From: an uncultured Clostridia bacterium
GTDB lineage: Bacteria; Bacillota; Clostridia; Oscillospirales; Oscillospiraceae
Length of the DNA stretch: 64,000 nt
Assembly (NCBI GenBank): GCA_945877365.1
Contig: CAMCRV010000001.1
Span: 1 to 64,000 of the forward strand
Direction: 5' to 3'
Position numbers and translations under genes: made by a program. Of the stretch, positions 17,192 to 24,930 are shown in pieces. A model generated the notes under the pieces. The model saw nothing but the letters and a program-made list of their open reading frames with translations. It did not search any database and was not told the DNA's origin. Each line of letters opens with the position of its first letter. Positions within the stretch are counted from its first letter, which is position 1.

Positions 17192-17620
17192 ATGAAAACC
17201 AGTAAAGAGATCCTCTCCTCTGTATTGAAAACCACCCAGATGGGACAGGTGGGGATTCGCAGTGTACTGGATGCCAGTATGCGCCCGGGTCTGAGAAAGG
17301 CGCTGGAATCTCAGCTGCAGGAATATGATTCCATTGAAACGGAAGCCCACGCCATTGCCTTCCAGCGCGGCTGGGAGGTCAAGGAATTGGACCCTGGGGT
17401 TCGGTTCTTTTCAGATATGATGACACGGGTGAAGCTGAACCGCCGGAATACAGATTCCAAAATTGCGGACATGATGATTCAGGGCAACACCAAGGGAATG
17501 ATCAAGGGGCTGAAAAACATTCACCAGTTCCCGGATCAGGATGATCAGGTGAGCACCCTGTCCCAAAAGCTGCTGGACTGCGAAACGGCAAACATCCGAC
17601 AGATGCAGACATTCCTCTAG
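17192..17620 (+). CDS. Small helical protein, possibly ferritin-like
   Basis: 142 residues, no membrane segment, and predicted by eye to be almost all helix in about four segments with acidic and His residues (for example YDSIETEAHAIAF). This recalls the four-helix ferritin-like DUF2383 type, but I cannot confirm the metal ligands. The start is an ATG behind GGTGAT. It has its own terminator and precedes a probable sporulation group, so a spore-associated role is possible but unproven. Confidence 0.55.
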   Translation: MKTSKEILSSVLKTTQMGQVGIRSVLDASMRPGLRKALESQLQEYDSIETEAHAIAFQRGWEVKELDPGVRFFSDMMTRVKLNRRNTDSKIADMMIQGNTKGMIKGLKNIHQFPDQDDQVSTLSQKLLDCETANIRQMQTFL

Positions 17621-17646
17621 GGCGGCATTTCTGCCGCCCCTTTTTT
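17620..17646 (+). terminator. Intrinsic terminator after the helical protein gene
   Basis: GGGCGGCA/TGCCGCCC stem with a short loop followed by six T, starting at the stop codon. Confidence 0.88.
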
Positions 17647-17704
17647 CACCAGATTCCCGAAAGCTGCATAGACTGAAAAGAAGATCAGGAAAGGAGCGAT
17701 GTGC

Positions 17705-18085
17705 TTGTCAGCTACCGGCTATATTCAGGTTCGCGCATACGAGAGCAATGCTCAGATACCTATTGAGGATGTGGCTATCACCATAACTGCAACCGATGGA
17801 ACGGCCATTGCCATGCGAGTTACAGACCGAAACGGAAAAATACGCCCGATTCCCATTCCCGTTCCGGATAAATCAGAGAGTCTCTCCCCCAATCCGCCGG
17901 AAAGACCATATACCGTGGTGAATCTCTACGCCAGAAAAAATGGATATGAACAGATTGAATCCGAAAATCTTCAGGTATTTGCAGATACCACCACGAATCA
18001 GAACCTTCTGATGATTCCGCTGGCTGAATTTCCGGAGCAGTGGGGACGGACGGAAATCTTTAACACACCCCCTCAGAATCTCTAG
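17705..18085 (+). CDS. Beta-sandwich (carboxypeptidase-regulatory-like) protein, probable spore group
   Basis: 126 residues. The pattern GYIQVRAYESNAQIPIEDVAITIT...TDRNGKI resembles the CarboxypepD_reg/Cna-B-like fold seen in surface and spore proteins. There is no signal peptide. The start is taken as TTG at 17705, eight bases after AAGGAG; the ATG at 17699 is only two bases from that site. It lies eight bases before the SpoIID-PGB gene and is surely co-transcribed, so it is likely a partner or scaffold of that wall-remodelling protein. Confidence 0.6.
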   Translation: MSATGYIQVRAYESNAQIPIEDVAITITATDGTAIAMRVTDRNGKIRPIPIPVPDKSESLSPNPPERPYTVVNLYARKNGYEQIESENLQVFADTTTNQNLLMIPLAEFPEQWGRTEIFNTPPQNL

Positions 18086-18093
18086 GAGGCGTT

Positions 18094-19320
18094 ATGGCAA
18101 CAGTAATTCCCTACATACCGCAGCAGATTACCGTCCATTTGGGTGCGCCGAACTCTGACGCTCCCAATGTGACTGTCAGTTTTCCGGACTATGTGAAAAA
18201 TGTTGCATCCAGTGAAATTTACCCAACCTGGGGAGAAAGTGCACTGCGGGCCAATATTCTGGCCATTGTATCCTTTGCGTTGAATCGGGTTTATACGGAG
18301 TATTATCGCAGCCGGGGATACGACTACGATATTACAAACTCCACGGCTTACGATCAGTTTTTTGTGAACGGAAGAAGCATTTTTGAAAATATATCCCAGC
18401 TGGTAGATGAGCTCTTCAATGACTATCTCCGGCGGCCCGGGTTCGTGGAGCCGCTGGCGGCAAAATTCTGCAACGGAACCACGGCAACCTGTGAGGGGCT
18501 CAGTCAGTGGGGCAGCGAGTACCTCTCCCAGCAGGGCTATAATTCCGTACAAATTCTGCGAAGCTATTATGGCGATGTGGAAATTGTGGAGAATGCCCCC
18601 ATCCGGGGAATTACCAGCTCCTATCCCGGCATTCCTCTTCGACGGGGGTTTTCGGGGCCAAGTGTAGTCACCATTCAGGTGGAATTAAACAGGATTTCTC
18701 AGAATTATCCGGCTATCCCCAAAATATCCTCCGTGGACGGGATCTTCGGCGCCCAAACCGAGGCCGCAGTTCGGAAATTTCAGGAGATCTTCAATCTGAC
18801 ACCTGACGGAATTGTGGGCAGCGCCACCTGGAATGCGCTTGTACGGATTTATGTTGCAGTCACTTCCCTGGCGGAGCTGCGAAGCCAGGGACAGCGGTTT
18901 TACGCCAGCTCCTGGGCACTGTCCAACCCCATTGAACAGGGCGACCGGGGCATCAAGGTGGAGCATCTGCAATATATGCTTTCGGTTCTGTCAGCCTATA
19001 TTCCGGAAATTCCGCCGTTGGCTATCGATGGGATTTTTGGCAATGACACCCGAAACGCTGTTCTGGCAGCCCAGCGCAGGTTTGGCCTGCCCCAGACAGG
19101 TATTGTGAACTTCGATACCTGGGAGGAGATCTATGACCAGTTCTCCGGAATCGAAACCACGGCTTGGCGTAATCCGGAGAATTTCCCGTACACTTCTGCC
19201 GTAATCAGTGGATCTGCTCCCAGAACCAGATATAATCGTTCCACAACCCTTACGCACTATCCGGGGGATGCCCTCAGCTCCGGAAATCAGGATCCCGTCA
19301 GTCAGGAGGTGATTCGATGA
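18094..19320 (+). CDS. SpoIID-domain protein with two peptidoglycan-binding domains
   Basis: 408 residues. The N-terminal half looks like a SpoIID/LytB domain: FPDYVKNVASSEIYPTW holds the family's catalytic-position Glu (E41), followed by ALRANILAIVSFALNR and the late GLSQWGSEYLSQQGYNS motif. Two PG_binding_1 repeats follow (about 215-275, DGIFGAQTEAAVRKFQ; about 300-360, DGIFGNDTRNAVLAAQ). SpoIID itself is a membrane-anchored lytic transglycosylase for engulfment; this one has no signal peptide or membrane segment, so it would act in the cytosolic or mother-cell compartment or on the spore surface. The stop overlaps the next start (ATGA). Confidence 0.75.
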   Translation: MATVIPYIPQQITVHLGAPNSDAPNVTVSFPDYVKNVASSEIYPTWGESALRANILAIVSFALNRVYTEYYRSRGYDYDITNSTAYDQFFVNGRSIFENISQLVDELFNDYLRRPGFVEPLAAKFCNGTTATCEGLSQWGSEYLSQQGYNSVQILRSYYGDVEIVENAPIRGITSSYPGIPLRRGFSGPSVVTIQVELNRISQNYPAIPKISSVDGIFGAQTEAAVRKFQEIFNLTPDGIVGSATWNALVRIYVAVTSLAELRSQGQRFYASSWALSNPIEQGDRGIKVEHLQYMLSVLSAYIPEIPPLAIDGIFGNDTRNAVLAAQRRFGLPQTGIVNFDTWEEIYDQFSGIETTAWRNPENFPYTSAVISGSAPRTRYNRSTTLTHYPGDALSSGNQDPVSQEVIR

Positions 19321-19850
19321 GACCTGTGGAATCCTTTGTCGGTCAGCCAATCCGCAGCCTTCAAACCATGCTGCGGGTTATTGCTCAGCACGATCCGGCA
19401 CATCCGGACATCATTCCCGATGGCATCTACGGCCCGGAGACCGTGGCTGCGGTTTCTGCATTCCAGCAGCTTCATGCGCTGCCGGTTACCGGAATTACCG
19501 ATCAGAACACCTGGGAGGCAATCGTAGAAATCTACCATCCTGCGCATGTGAATATCGTTGCAGCCTATCCGCTGGAGATTGTGCTGAATCCCGGCCAGAT
19601 CATCCGCAAGGGCGAGCGAAACTGCCACCTTTACCTTGTGCAGGGAATGCTGACCACACTGGCGGAGATTTATCACAGCGTATCCCAGCCGACAATGTCC
19701 GGACTTCTGGATGAGGCTACCACAGAATCAATTGCGTCCTTTCAGCTGCTCTCCGGGCTGCCAATGACAGGACATCTGGATAAACACACATGGAAACACC
19801 TGGTGCTGCAGTATCCTCTGGCTGCAGGACTACAGTCTGTGCCGGACTAA
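19317..19850 (+). CDS. Peptidoglycan-binding repeat protein
   Basis: 177 residues made almost wholly of two PG_binding_1 repeats (DGIYGPETVAAVSAFQ at about 40-55 and a second ending near SFQLLSGLPMTG at about 150). There is no signal peptide, membrane span or catalytic domain. It is translationally coupled to the SpoIID-PGB gene by a four-base overlap, so the two proteins probably work together on cortex or coat peptidoglycan. Confidence 0.75.
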   Translation: MRPVESFVGQPIRSLQTMLRVIAQHDPAHPDIIPDGIYGPETVAAVSAFQQLHALPVTGITDQNTWEAIVEIYHPAHVNIVAAYPLEIVLNPGQIIRKGERNCHLYLVQGMLTTLAEIYHSVSQPTMSGLLDEATTESIASFQLLSGLPMTGHLDKHTWKHLVLQYPLAAGLQSVPD

Positions 19851-19907
19851 AGTCGGTGCATTGTGTGTATACTACAGTGAGTTCTAATACGCTCGGAGGA
19901 ATTGCCC

Positions 19908-20489
19908 ATGTTTTTTCAGAATTGGAAGCGGGAGATACGATCCATACCAAATCTGCTGAGCCTTTCCCGTCTGTTCCTGATTCCTGTGTATCTTCCGTTG
20001 TATTTATTCGGTACAACTCCTGCGGCACAGGCCCTTGCCAGAAATCTGTTTGCATTATCCTGCATCACGGATTTCCTGGATGGATGGATTGCCCGTCGGT
20101 ATCAGATGGTGACCAATCTGGGGAAGTTTCTGGATCCGCTGGCGGATAAGGCAACGCAGCTGGCTGTGACTGCCTGTCTGTCTATCCGCTATCCGGAGCT
20201 TTTCCCCGTTTTGCTGATGCTGGCGTTTAAGGAATTCTTCCAGGCCATGATGGGCTGGGTCTATTTCCGGCAGAATAAGGTTTTGCCGGGGGCGCTGTTG
20301 GCCGGGAAGGCCAGTACGGCGGTACTTTTTGTGTCCCTTGGGCTGCTGGTCTTCCTCCCCCGGATGGCTGATATCGTTGTGAAAGCTGTGGTTCCGGCCA
20401 ATCTCATTTTTCTGACAGGCAGTTTTCTGGAATATGCATTCGCATACCTTGGGAACCCTGGTAAGCTGATGAACCTGAAAAAGGAATAA
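19908..20489 (+). CDS. CDP-alcohol phosphatidyltransferase
   Basis: 193 residues, integral membrane. The family signature is complete: DFLDGWIARRYQ followed by GKFLDPLAD (D-x2-D-G-x2-A-R-x8-G-x3-D-x3-D). It is related to phosphatidylglycerophosphate synthase. A second and more typical pgsA lies at 33.1 kb, so this may be a paralogue with a different acceptor alcohol or a sporulation-stage enzyme. The start is the ATG at 19908 behind GGAGGA; the TTG two codons earlier is too close. Confidence 0.8.
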   Translation: MFFQNWKREIRSIPNLLSLSRLFLIPVYLPLYLFGTTPAAQALARNLFALSCITDFLDGWIARRYQMVTNLGKFLDPLADKATQLAVTACLSIRYPELFPVLLMLAFKEFFQAMMGWVYFRQNKVLPGALLAGKASTAVLFVSLGLLVFLPRMADIVVKAVVPANLIFLTGSFLEYAFAYLGNPGKLMNLKKE

Positions 20490-20519
20490 AATTACAGCGG
20501 TTCCATGCGGAACCGCTGT
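20486..20519 (-). terminator. Intrinsic terminator of the candidate small RNA
   Basis: A perfect 11-bp stem (ACAGCGGTTCC/GGAACCGCTGT, loop ATGC or GCAT) followed on the minus strand by AATTTTATT. It also lies just after the + strand phosphatidyltransferase gene, but its U tract is on the minus side. Confidence 0.7.
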
Positions 20520-20630
20520 CCAATTCTCTGTTTATTACTTTCCCACAGACCCGGCGTGTCACAGGTACACCGTCGGCTTATCCGCAGATATTTCCGCGGC
20601 ATCGGCTTCCCTCACCGACTCTGTCTTTGT
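20486..20630 (-). ncRNA. Candidate orphan structured small RNA (about 145 nt)
   Basis: A minus-strand transcription unit with its own extended -10 promoter and a strong terminator, lying between two convergent genes. It has no start codon with a ribosome binding site. The RNA can fold as a multibranch: closing helix ACAGA/TCTGT, an arm GTCGG/CCGAC enclosing a CCGC/GCGG hairpin, and a second arm GGTGT/ACACGCC with a bulge, then a single-stranded tract and the terminator. I do not recognise it as tmRNA, RNase P RNA, SRP RNA, 6S RNA or a common riboswitch, and no gene follows it on that strand. Confidence 0.45.
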
Positions 20631-20636
20631 ACTAAC

Positions 20637-20645
20637 AGTATACCA
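20637..20645 (-). promoter_or_regulatory. Extended -10 promoter of the candidate small RNA
   Basis: Minus strand TGG then TATACT (-10 at 20637-20642). The -35 region is weak, as is common with extended -10 promoters. Confidence 0.5.
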
Positions 20646-20706
20646 TAGATCCGGTGCAATTCATGAAGAATCTTTGAACGCACAGAAAAGAAAATATGTA
20701 TAAATC

Positions 20707-20731
20707 AAAAAGCTGCCGGCGGCAGCTTTTT
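20707..20731 (-). terminator. Intrinsic terminator of the 139-residue membrane protein gene
   Basis: AAAAAGCTGCC/GGCAGCTTTTT stem with a GGC loop, U-rich on either strand, nine bases beyond the stop codon at 20741. Confidence 0.85.
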
Positions 20732-20740
20732 GTGCATAAT

Positions 20741-21160
20741 TTAAGCCGGGTAGAGATTGCTGATCAACAGCAGAATCGGCAGCAGCAGTGTGAACAGGCT
20801 GACTGCCCAGGGATACAGCGCCTTACGGGAAGCAAACATCAGCACGAGGCAGGCAGCTGTGACACCAAGAGGCGTCATAACCGCAACCTGACGGCTAATC
20901 ATGTTGGCAAATGCGCCGCTGGACTGAAGATTCACACCCACCTGCTCCGGAAGATGATTCAGATTATAAACTGCCAGCTTCAGCGCCAGATACACCACCG
21001 GGATGGCAAGGAAGACCTTGCGCAGCCGGTACAGAAGCATCACAACATAGCCTACGATTTTCTTGAATTTCTCATATCCTGTTTCAGGAGCATTGACAGC
21101 TTCATCCAGCATCTTACGCTCCGCCTGCCATCTGGCAGAAATCTTTTTTCCTTTTACCAT
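20741..21160 (-). CDS. Small integral membrane protein, unknown
   Basis: 139 residues. A basic cytoplasmic N-terminus (about 1-45) precedes a long helix and roughly four membrane spans (about 45-70, 95-115, 115-139), ending LLPILLLISNLYPA. I do not recognise the family. The start is the ATG at 21160 behind GGAGGTGG; the longer open frame upstream lacks signals. It is a stand-alone gene with its own terminator. Confidence 0.65.
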   Translation of the reverse strand: MVKGKKISARWQAERKMLDEAVNAPETGYEKFKKIVGYVVMLLYRLRKVFLAIPVVYLALKLAVYNLNHLPEQVGVNLQSSGAFANMISRQVAVMTPLGVTAACLVLMFASRKALYPWAVSLFTLLLPILLLISNLYPA

Positions 21161-21313
21161 ACTCCACCTCCAGGAGTTTTGTTTTGAAGCGATTCTCATG
21201 GAAGAAACCCAGATGAAATCCTTTATAAAATCCGCCCGGATCAATTAATATCCGTTTTATTGGACGGATAGTGATGTATACTCAGGCCACATCAAACAAA
21301 GGAGGCACCCGTT

Positions 21314-21490
21314 ATGAAACGAAGAAATGCAAATCTAACCATCTATAGAAGCCACGAGAACCATGGTGTGCGTTACCCCAATGCTGCGGATGATCGCTAT
21401 TTCGCAGGAAAAGCACTGGACATCCTGACAGCTCTTGTTTCCGGCGCCGGATTTATGTGTGCGATGGTGTTTCTGATTGTGATCTGCTGA
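21314..21490 (+). CDS. Small single-pass membrane protein (58 aa), unknown
   Basis: ATG at 21314 with GGAGG eight bases ahead, ending at TGA 21488-21490. A basic, Asn/His-rich first half (MKRRNANLTIYRSHENHG) is followed by one hydrophobic helix (about residues 36-58, ILTALVSGAGFMCAMVFLIV) reaching the C-terminus. Its last base abuts the convergent coaX stop. It resembles other tiny membrane proteins that act as regulators of larger complexes, but nothing identifies its job. Confidence 0.6.
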   Translation: MKRRNANLTIYRSHENHGVRYPNAADDRYFAGKALDILTALVSGAGFMCAMVFLIVIC

Positions 21491-22261
21491 TCAGTCACGG
21501 TGATTATCGTGGTACAGAGCTGCCAGACCTTTCAGAAGAAGATCTCCATCGTAAATCATAGGGGTTCTGCAAAGAGGAACCACAAACTTGGCAATGCCGC
21601 CGGTGGCCACCACAGTAGCCTTCTGCCCCAGTTCCTCCTCCATGCGCTGGATCATCCCATCCAGCATACAGGCATTTCCCAGCATGATTCCGCTGCGCAT
21701 ACACTCGATGGTGTTCTTTCCGATGGCACGCTTCGGCTGATCCAGCTGGAGCCCCGGCAGCAGTGCAGTTCCACCGGTCAGGGCATCCATGGAAATCTTG
21801 ACACCGGGGCTGATACTGCCGCCGATGAAGGCGCCTGTTTCATCCAGCACAATCATCGTGGTAGCAGTACCCATATCTACAACGATCAAAGGAGGCTTAT
21901 GCTCCCGCAGGGCAGCTACACTGCCTACTACCAAATCCGCCCCGGTTTGAGCCGGGTTCTCAATTTTAATGTTCAGACCCGTTTTCAGGCCGGGGCCAAC
22001 CACAAGACAGTCCTTCCCGGTGAGTTTCCGCAGGGCGGTTTTCATGGAGTTCAAAACCTGGGGCACAACGGAGGCGATGATACTGCCCTCCAGCTTTTTT
22101 GGCTTAATGCCATTGACATCCAGAATGCTTTTGATATCGATACAGTATTCGTCCGATGTTTTTGTCGGGTCCGTACGGATTCTTGCGACAAAGCTGAGGC
22201 AATCCCCTTCCATGCCGCCGATCACGATGTTGGAATTGCCGACATCTACACAAAGAATCAT
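21491..22261 (-). CDS. coaX: Type III pantothenate kinase
   Basis: 256 residues of the CoaX family (ASKHA fold). It has the N-terminal DVGNSNI phosphate loop, the GADLVVGSVAA motif and VVDMGTATTM, then GGSISPGVKIS. It phosphorylates pantothenate in the first step of CoA synthesis and is characteristically insensitive to CoA feedback. The start has GGAGGAAA and overlaps the stop of the upstream phosphodiesterase gene (ATGA). Confidence 0.93.
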   Translation of the reverse strand: MILCVDVGNSNIVIGGMEGDCLSFVARIRTDPTKTSDEYCIDIKSILDVNGIKPKKLEGSIIASVVPQVLNSMKTALRKLTGKDCLVVGPGLKTGLNIKIENPAQTGADLVVGSVAALREHKPPLIVVDMGTATTMIVLDETGAFIGGSISPGVKISMDALTGGTALLPGLQLDQPKRAIGKNTIECMRSGIMLGNACMLDGMIQRMEEELGQKATVVATGGIAKFVVPLCRTPMIYDGDLLLKGLAALYHDNHRD

Positions 22262-22755
22262 GGTCTTTCCTCCAAGTCCTCCTGCCGCAAAATACGGCAG
22301 GATACTATTTTACCGCTTTCCACTTCTATCAGACCGGCTGTCCTGCCGCCATAGCCGCAGCTGCCGGGGTTCAGGATCCACATCCCGTCAGGCTCCTGAC
22401 GGCAGTCCGGCTGGTGTGTGTGGCCGTAGAGCACAGCATCTGCCCGGCAGCTCCTGGCATCCTGAAGAAGCCTTGTAAGCGTGAGCTTAACATTGTGGCA
22501 ATGGCCGTGGGTCATATAGAGGTTTACCCCCAGAATGCGCTCCACCAGAATCTCCGGCTGCCCGGGAGGACACCGGTAGCGGTCGCAGTTTCCCGGAACC
22601 TGATACAGCCGTATCCCGGGAAACGCCTCCCGGAGTGCCGCCCCATCATCAAAATAGTCTCCCAAGTGAATGACCACATCCGGCACAATCTGCTCCAAAC
22701 AGGAGAACATAAACCGGAGGGAGGAATGGGAGTCTGAGAGCACTAGAATTTTCAT
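22258..22755 (-). CDS. YfcE/MJ0936-family metallophosphoesterase
   Basis: 165 residues. All metal-site motifs of calcineurin-like phosphodiesterases are present: SDSHS near the start, HLGDYFDDG, GNCDR, THGH and YGHTH. Members are dimeric cytoplasmic phosphodiesterases with broad in vitro activity and unclear physiological substrate. It is first in a two-gene operon with coaX, probably from an extended -10 promoter (TGG TATAAT, minus, 22787-22792). Confidence 0.85.
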   Translation of the reverse strand: MKILVLSDSHSSLRFMFSCLEQIVPDVVIHLGDYFDDGAALREAFPGIRLYQVPGNCDRYRCPPGQPEILVERILGVNLYMTHGHCHNVKLTLTRLLQDARSCRADAVLYGHTHQPDCRQEPDGMWILNPGSCGYGGRTAGLIEVESGKIVSCRILRQEDLEERP

Positions 22756-22910
22756 AATTCACTTCCCTATAGTATTGCCTTTCGGTATTATACCATACAG
22801 GCGGCAGAATTTCTACTGCCGAAGTATTTTTTTCCAGATGTCGTGCACGATTCAGCCGGAATCCACATAGAATATTTCAGAATGCTTGTCGGGGACTGGA
22901 GGTATTGGAT

Positions 22911-23147
22911 ATGCAGCAACCCGGAAACCCTTCCCTGGATGTCAAGAAGGCAATGGCCATGGCCCAGTCGGAGCAGGCTCAGCAGCTGATCAAACTGCTG
23001 CAGCAAAAGGACCCGCAATCTTTGCGCAGCGCCATGGATCAGGCTGCGGCAGGGAACTATGCTCAGGCAGCAGCGGCGCTTTCATCGGTACTGAATGATC
23101 CAAAAGCCAAAGCGCTTTTACAGCAGCTGGGAGAGAAAAATGGATGA
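22911..23147 (+). CDS. Small Gln/Ala-rich helical protein, unknown
   Basis: 78 residues with no membrane span. Helices are rich in Gln, Ala and Leu (QAQQLIKLLQQKD, YAQAAAALSSVL). The start is the ATG at 22911, eight bases after GGAGG. It overlaps the next gene by eight bases. This is the first of three coupled small genes of unknown function that probably form one complex. Confidence 0.6.
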   Translation: MQQPGNPSLDVKKAMAMAQSEQAQQLIKLLQQKDPQSLRSAMDQAAAGNYAQAAAALSSVLNDPKAKALLQQLGEKNG

Positions 23148-23478
23148 TCTGGAAACAAAACTGGGGGAAATCCTCAGCAATCCCCAGATGATGCAGCAGA
23201 TTATGGGGTTGGCGCAAAGTCTGGGGCAGGCGTCCGGGAATACCGGTGCGAATGCCCCACCCTCCGTACCGGATCTTTCTGCAATGCAGGCAATTTCCGG
23301 GGTGCTTTCCCAGAGCAATATGGATGCCCAGCAGAGAAATCTGCTCAACGCATTGTCCCCTTATCTGAATCAGGAACGAATTCGAAAGCTGGAAAAAGCC
23401 ATGCGTGCCGCAAAGCTGGCAAAAATGACCTCCTCTTTTCTGGAGAACGGAGGCATCCAGCTCCTGACCGGGAGGTAG
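23140..23478 (+). CDS. Small helical protein, unknown
   Basis: 112 residues. An acidic N-terminal helix (DDLETKLGEIL) is followed by a Met/Gln-rich helix, a Gly/Asn/Pro-rich linker (about 28-45) and a basic helical C-terminal part (ERIRKLEKAMRAAKLAK). Its layout echoes the upstream protein, with a helix pair then a repeat-like region. The start is the ATG at 23140 inside the previous gene's end. Family not recognised. Confidence 0.55.
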   Translation: MDDLETKLGEILSNPQMMQQIMGLAQSLGQASGNTGANAPPSVPDLSAMQAISGVLSQSNMDAQQRNLLNALSPYLNQERIRKLEKAMRAAKLAKMTSSFLENGGIQLLTGR

Positions 23479-23481
23479 GTT

Positions 23482-23802
23482 ATGTATAACCGGTATATTC
23501 CCCAATCAGATGGCAGCTTTCGCAGAAGCGCTGTACCAGACAGGCAGAGCCGCCCACCTCAGCAGAGGAAAACTGGGAATTCCCCTTGCCCCCAGGAGAC
23601 CAAAAAAGACTCGGCTCCTCCGAAGATATCCCACGACACATCAGACCGCTGCAGTGCGGAAGGGTTTTTAAAGAATCTTCTGCCCCAAAATCTGGACACC
23701 GGTGATCTGATTGTGGTGTTGCTTCTGCTTTTGATGTCTGTGGATGACAAGGAAGACAAAAATATGCTGCTGCTGACGCTGGCCCTGTATTTCCTTCTTT
23801 GA
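23482..23802 (+). CDS. Pro-rich basic protein with hydrophobic C-terminus, unknown
   Basis: 106 residues. The first 60 are polar, Pro/Arg/Ser-rich and likely disordered. The last 35 contain two short hydrophobic stretches (LIVVLLLLLM and MLLLTLALYFLL) separated by the acidic turn SVDDKEDKN, which looks like a helical hairpin that could insert in membrane. The start has GGAGGT overlapping the previous stop. It is the third of the trio. Similar small gene sets sit among sporulation genes in clostridia, but that is only analogy. Confidence 0.55.
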   Translation: MYNRYIPQSDGSFRRSAVPDRQSRPPQQRKTGNSPCPQETKKDSAPPKISHDTSDRCSAEGFLKNLLPQNLDTGDLIVVLLLLLMSVDDKEDKNMLLLTLALYFLL

Positions 23803-23831
23803 GAAAGGAGCTGTTCATCCGAACAGCTCCT
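23800..23831 (-). terminator. Hairpin terminator between the trio and trpS
   Basis: Perfect 11-bp stem AGGAGCTGTTC/GAACAGCTCCT. On the minus strand it is followed by TTTCTC, so it most likely ends trpS transcription. Confidence 0.6.
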
Positions 23832-23837
23832 GAAATG

Positions 23838-24845
23838 TTATCTGGCCACAAATCCAACCTTTTTATAAACCTTCCGGAGGGTTTTCTCCGCCTCATAGCT
23901 GGCACGCTGGGCGCCGTTGCGGTAGACGGTTTCCAGATAGGCCTTATCCTTCAGCAGGCGGGAAGCCTCCTCCCGGATGGGACGAAGATGCTCAATCACA
24001 GCATCCCCCACCACGGGCTTAAAGGCGCCGTAACCCTTTCCTGCGAAATCAGCCTCAATCTGCTGGTAGGTCAGCCCCGTCACAGCGGAATAAATGCTCA
24101 TGAGGTTGGCAACACCGGGCTTGTTCTCCGGGTCAAACCGAACGCAGTTTTCCGTATCAGAATCGGTGATGGCGCGCTTGAACTTGCGCTGAATATCCTC
24201 CGGCTTTTCCATCAGGAAGACACAGCCTTCGGGCACGGACTTGCTCATTTTGCTGTCCGGAGCATTGAGGCTCATAATTCTGGCACCGGTCTCCGGGATA
24301 TAGGGTTCCGGAATCTTGAACACATCGCCGTAGATACCATTGAAACGCTTGGCGATGTCTCTGGTCAGCTCACAGTGCTGCTTCTGGTCATGACCCACGG
24401 GGACGAGGTCTGGCTGGTAGAGCAGAATGTCAGCTGCCATCAGTGTGGGATAGGTGAACAGACCGCCGTTGACATTCTCCGTGTGCTTTGCGGCCTTGTC
24501 CTTAAACTGTGTCATCCGGCTCAGCTCACCAAACATGGTATAGCAATTCAGAACCCACCCAAGCTCCGCGTGCTGATGGACATGGCTCTGAATGAACAGT
24601 GTGTTCTTCTCAGGGTCCAGACCGCAGGCAATATACTGTGCCAGCTGCTCTAGAGTGCGGCGGCGCAAATCTGCCGGGGTCTGGCGGACGGTGATGGTGT
24701 GAAGGTCTGCCATAAAGTAGAAGCAGTCAAACTGCTCAGAACGGGCACCCCAGTTTTTAATGGCTCCCAGATAATTCCCCAGATGCAGGTCTCCGCTGGG
24801 CTGAATACCGGATAGCATTCTCTTTTTTACTGCATTTTCTTCCAT
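23838..24845 (-). CDS. trpS: Tryptophanyl-tRNA synthetase
   Basis: 335 residues, a class I synthetase. The HIGH-like motif appears in SGIQPSGDLHLGNYLGA and the KMSKS motif in SKMSKS (around residue 200), with the usual VPVGHDQKQHCELTRDIA segment. It charges tRNA-Trp. It has its own promoter facing away from gltX. The leader is about 50 bases, so there is no room for a T-box. Confidence 0.95.
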   Translation of the reverse strand: MEENAVKKRMLSGIQPSGDLHLGNYLGAIKNWGARSEQFDCFYFMADLHTITVRQTPADLRRRTLEQLAQYIACGLDPEKNTLFIQSHVHQHAELGWVLNCYTMFGELSRMTQFKDKAAKHTENVNGGLFTYPTLMAADILLYQPDLVPVGHDQKQHCELTRDIAKRFNGIYGDVFKIPEPYIPETGARIMSLNAPDSKMSKSVPEGCVFLMEKPEDIQRKFKRAITDSDTENCVRFDPENKPGVANLMSIYSAVTGLTYQQIEADFAGKGYGAFKPVVGDAVIEHLRPIREEASRLLKDKAYLETVYRNGAQRASYEAEKTLRKVYKKVGFVAR

Positions 24846-24893
24846 AGTGCTGATTCTCCTTATATGCGGTTATTCCGCCGCCATATCCTGAGT

Positions 24894-24922
24894 ATTCTAT
24901 CATACCGGCTGAGAAAAGGCAA
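24894..24922 (-). promoter_or_regulatory. Promoter of trpS
   Basis: Minus strand TTGCCT (24917-24922), 17 bases, TAGAAT (24894-24899). Confidence 0.65.
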
Positions 24923-24930
24923 TGTTAAAA

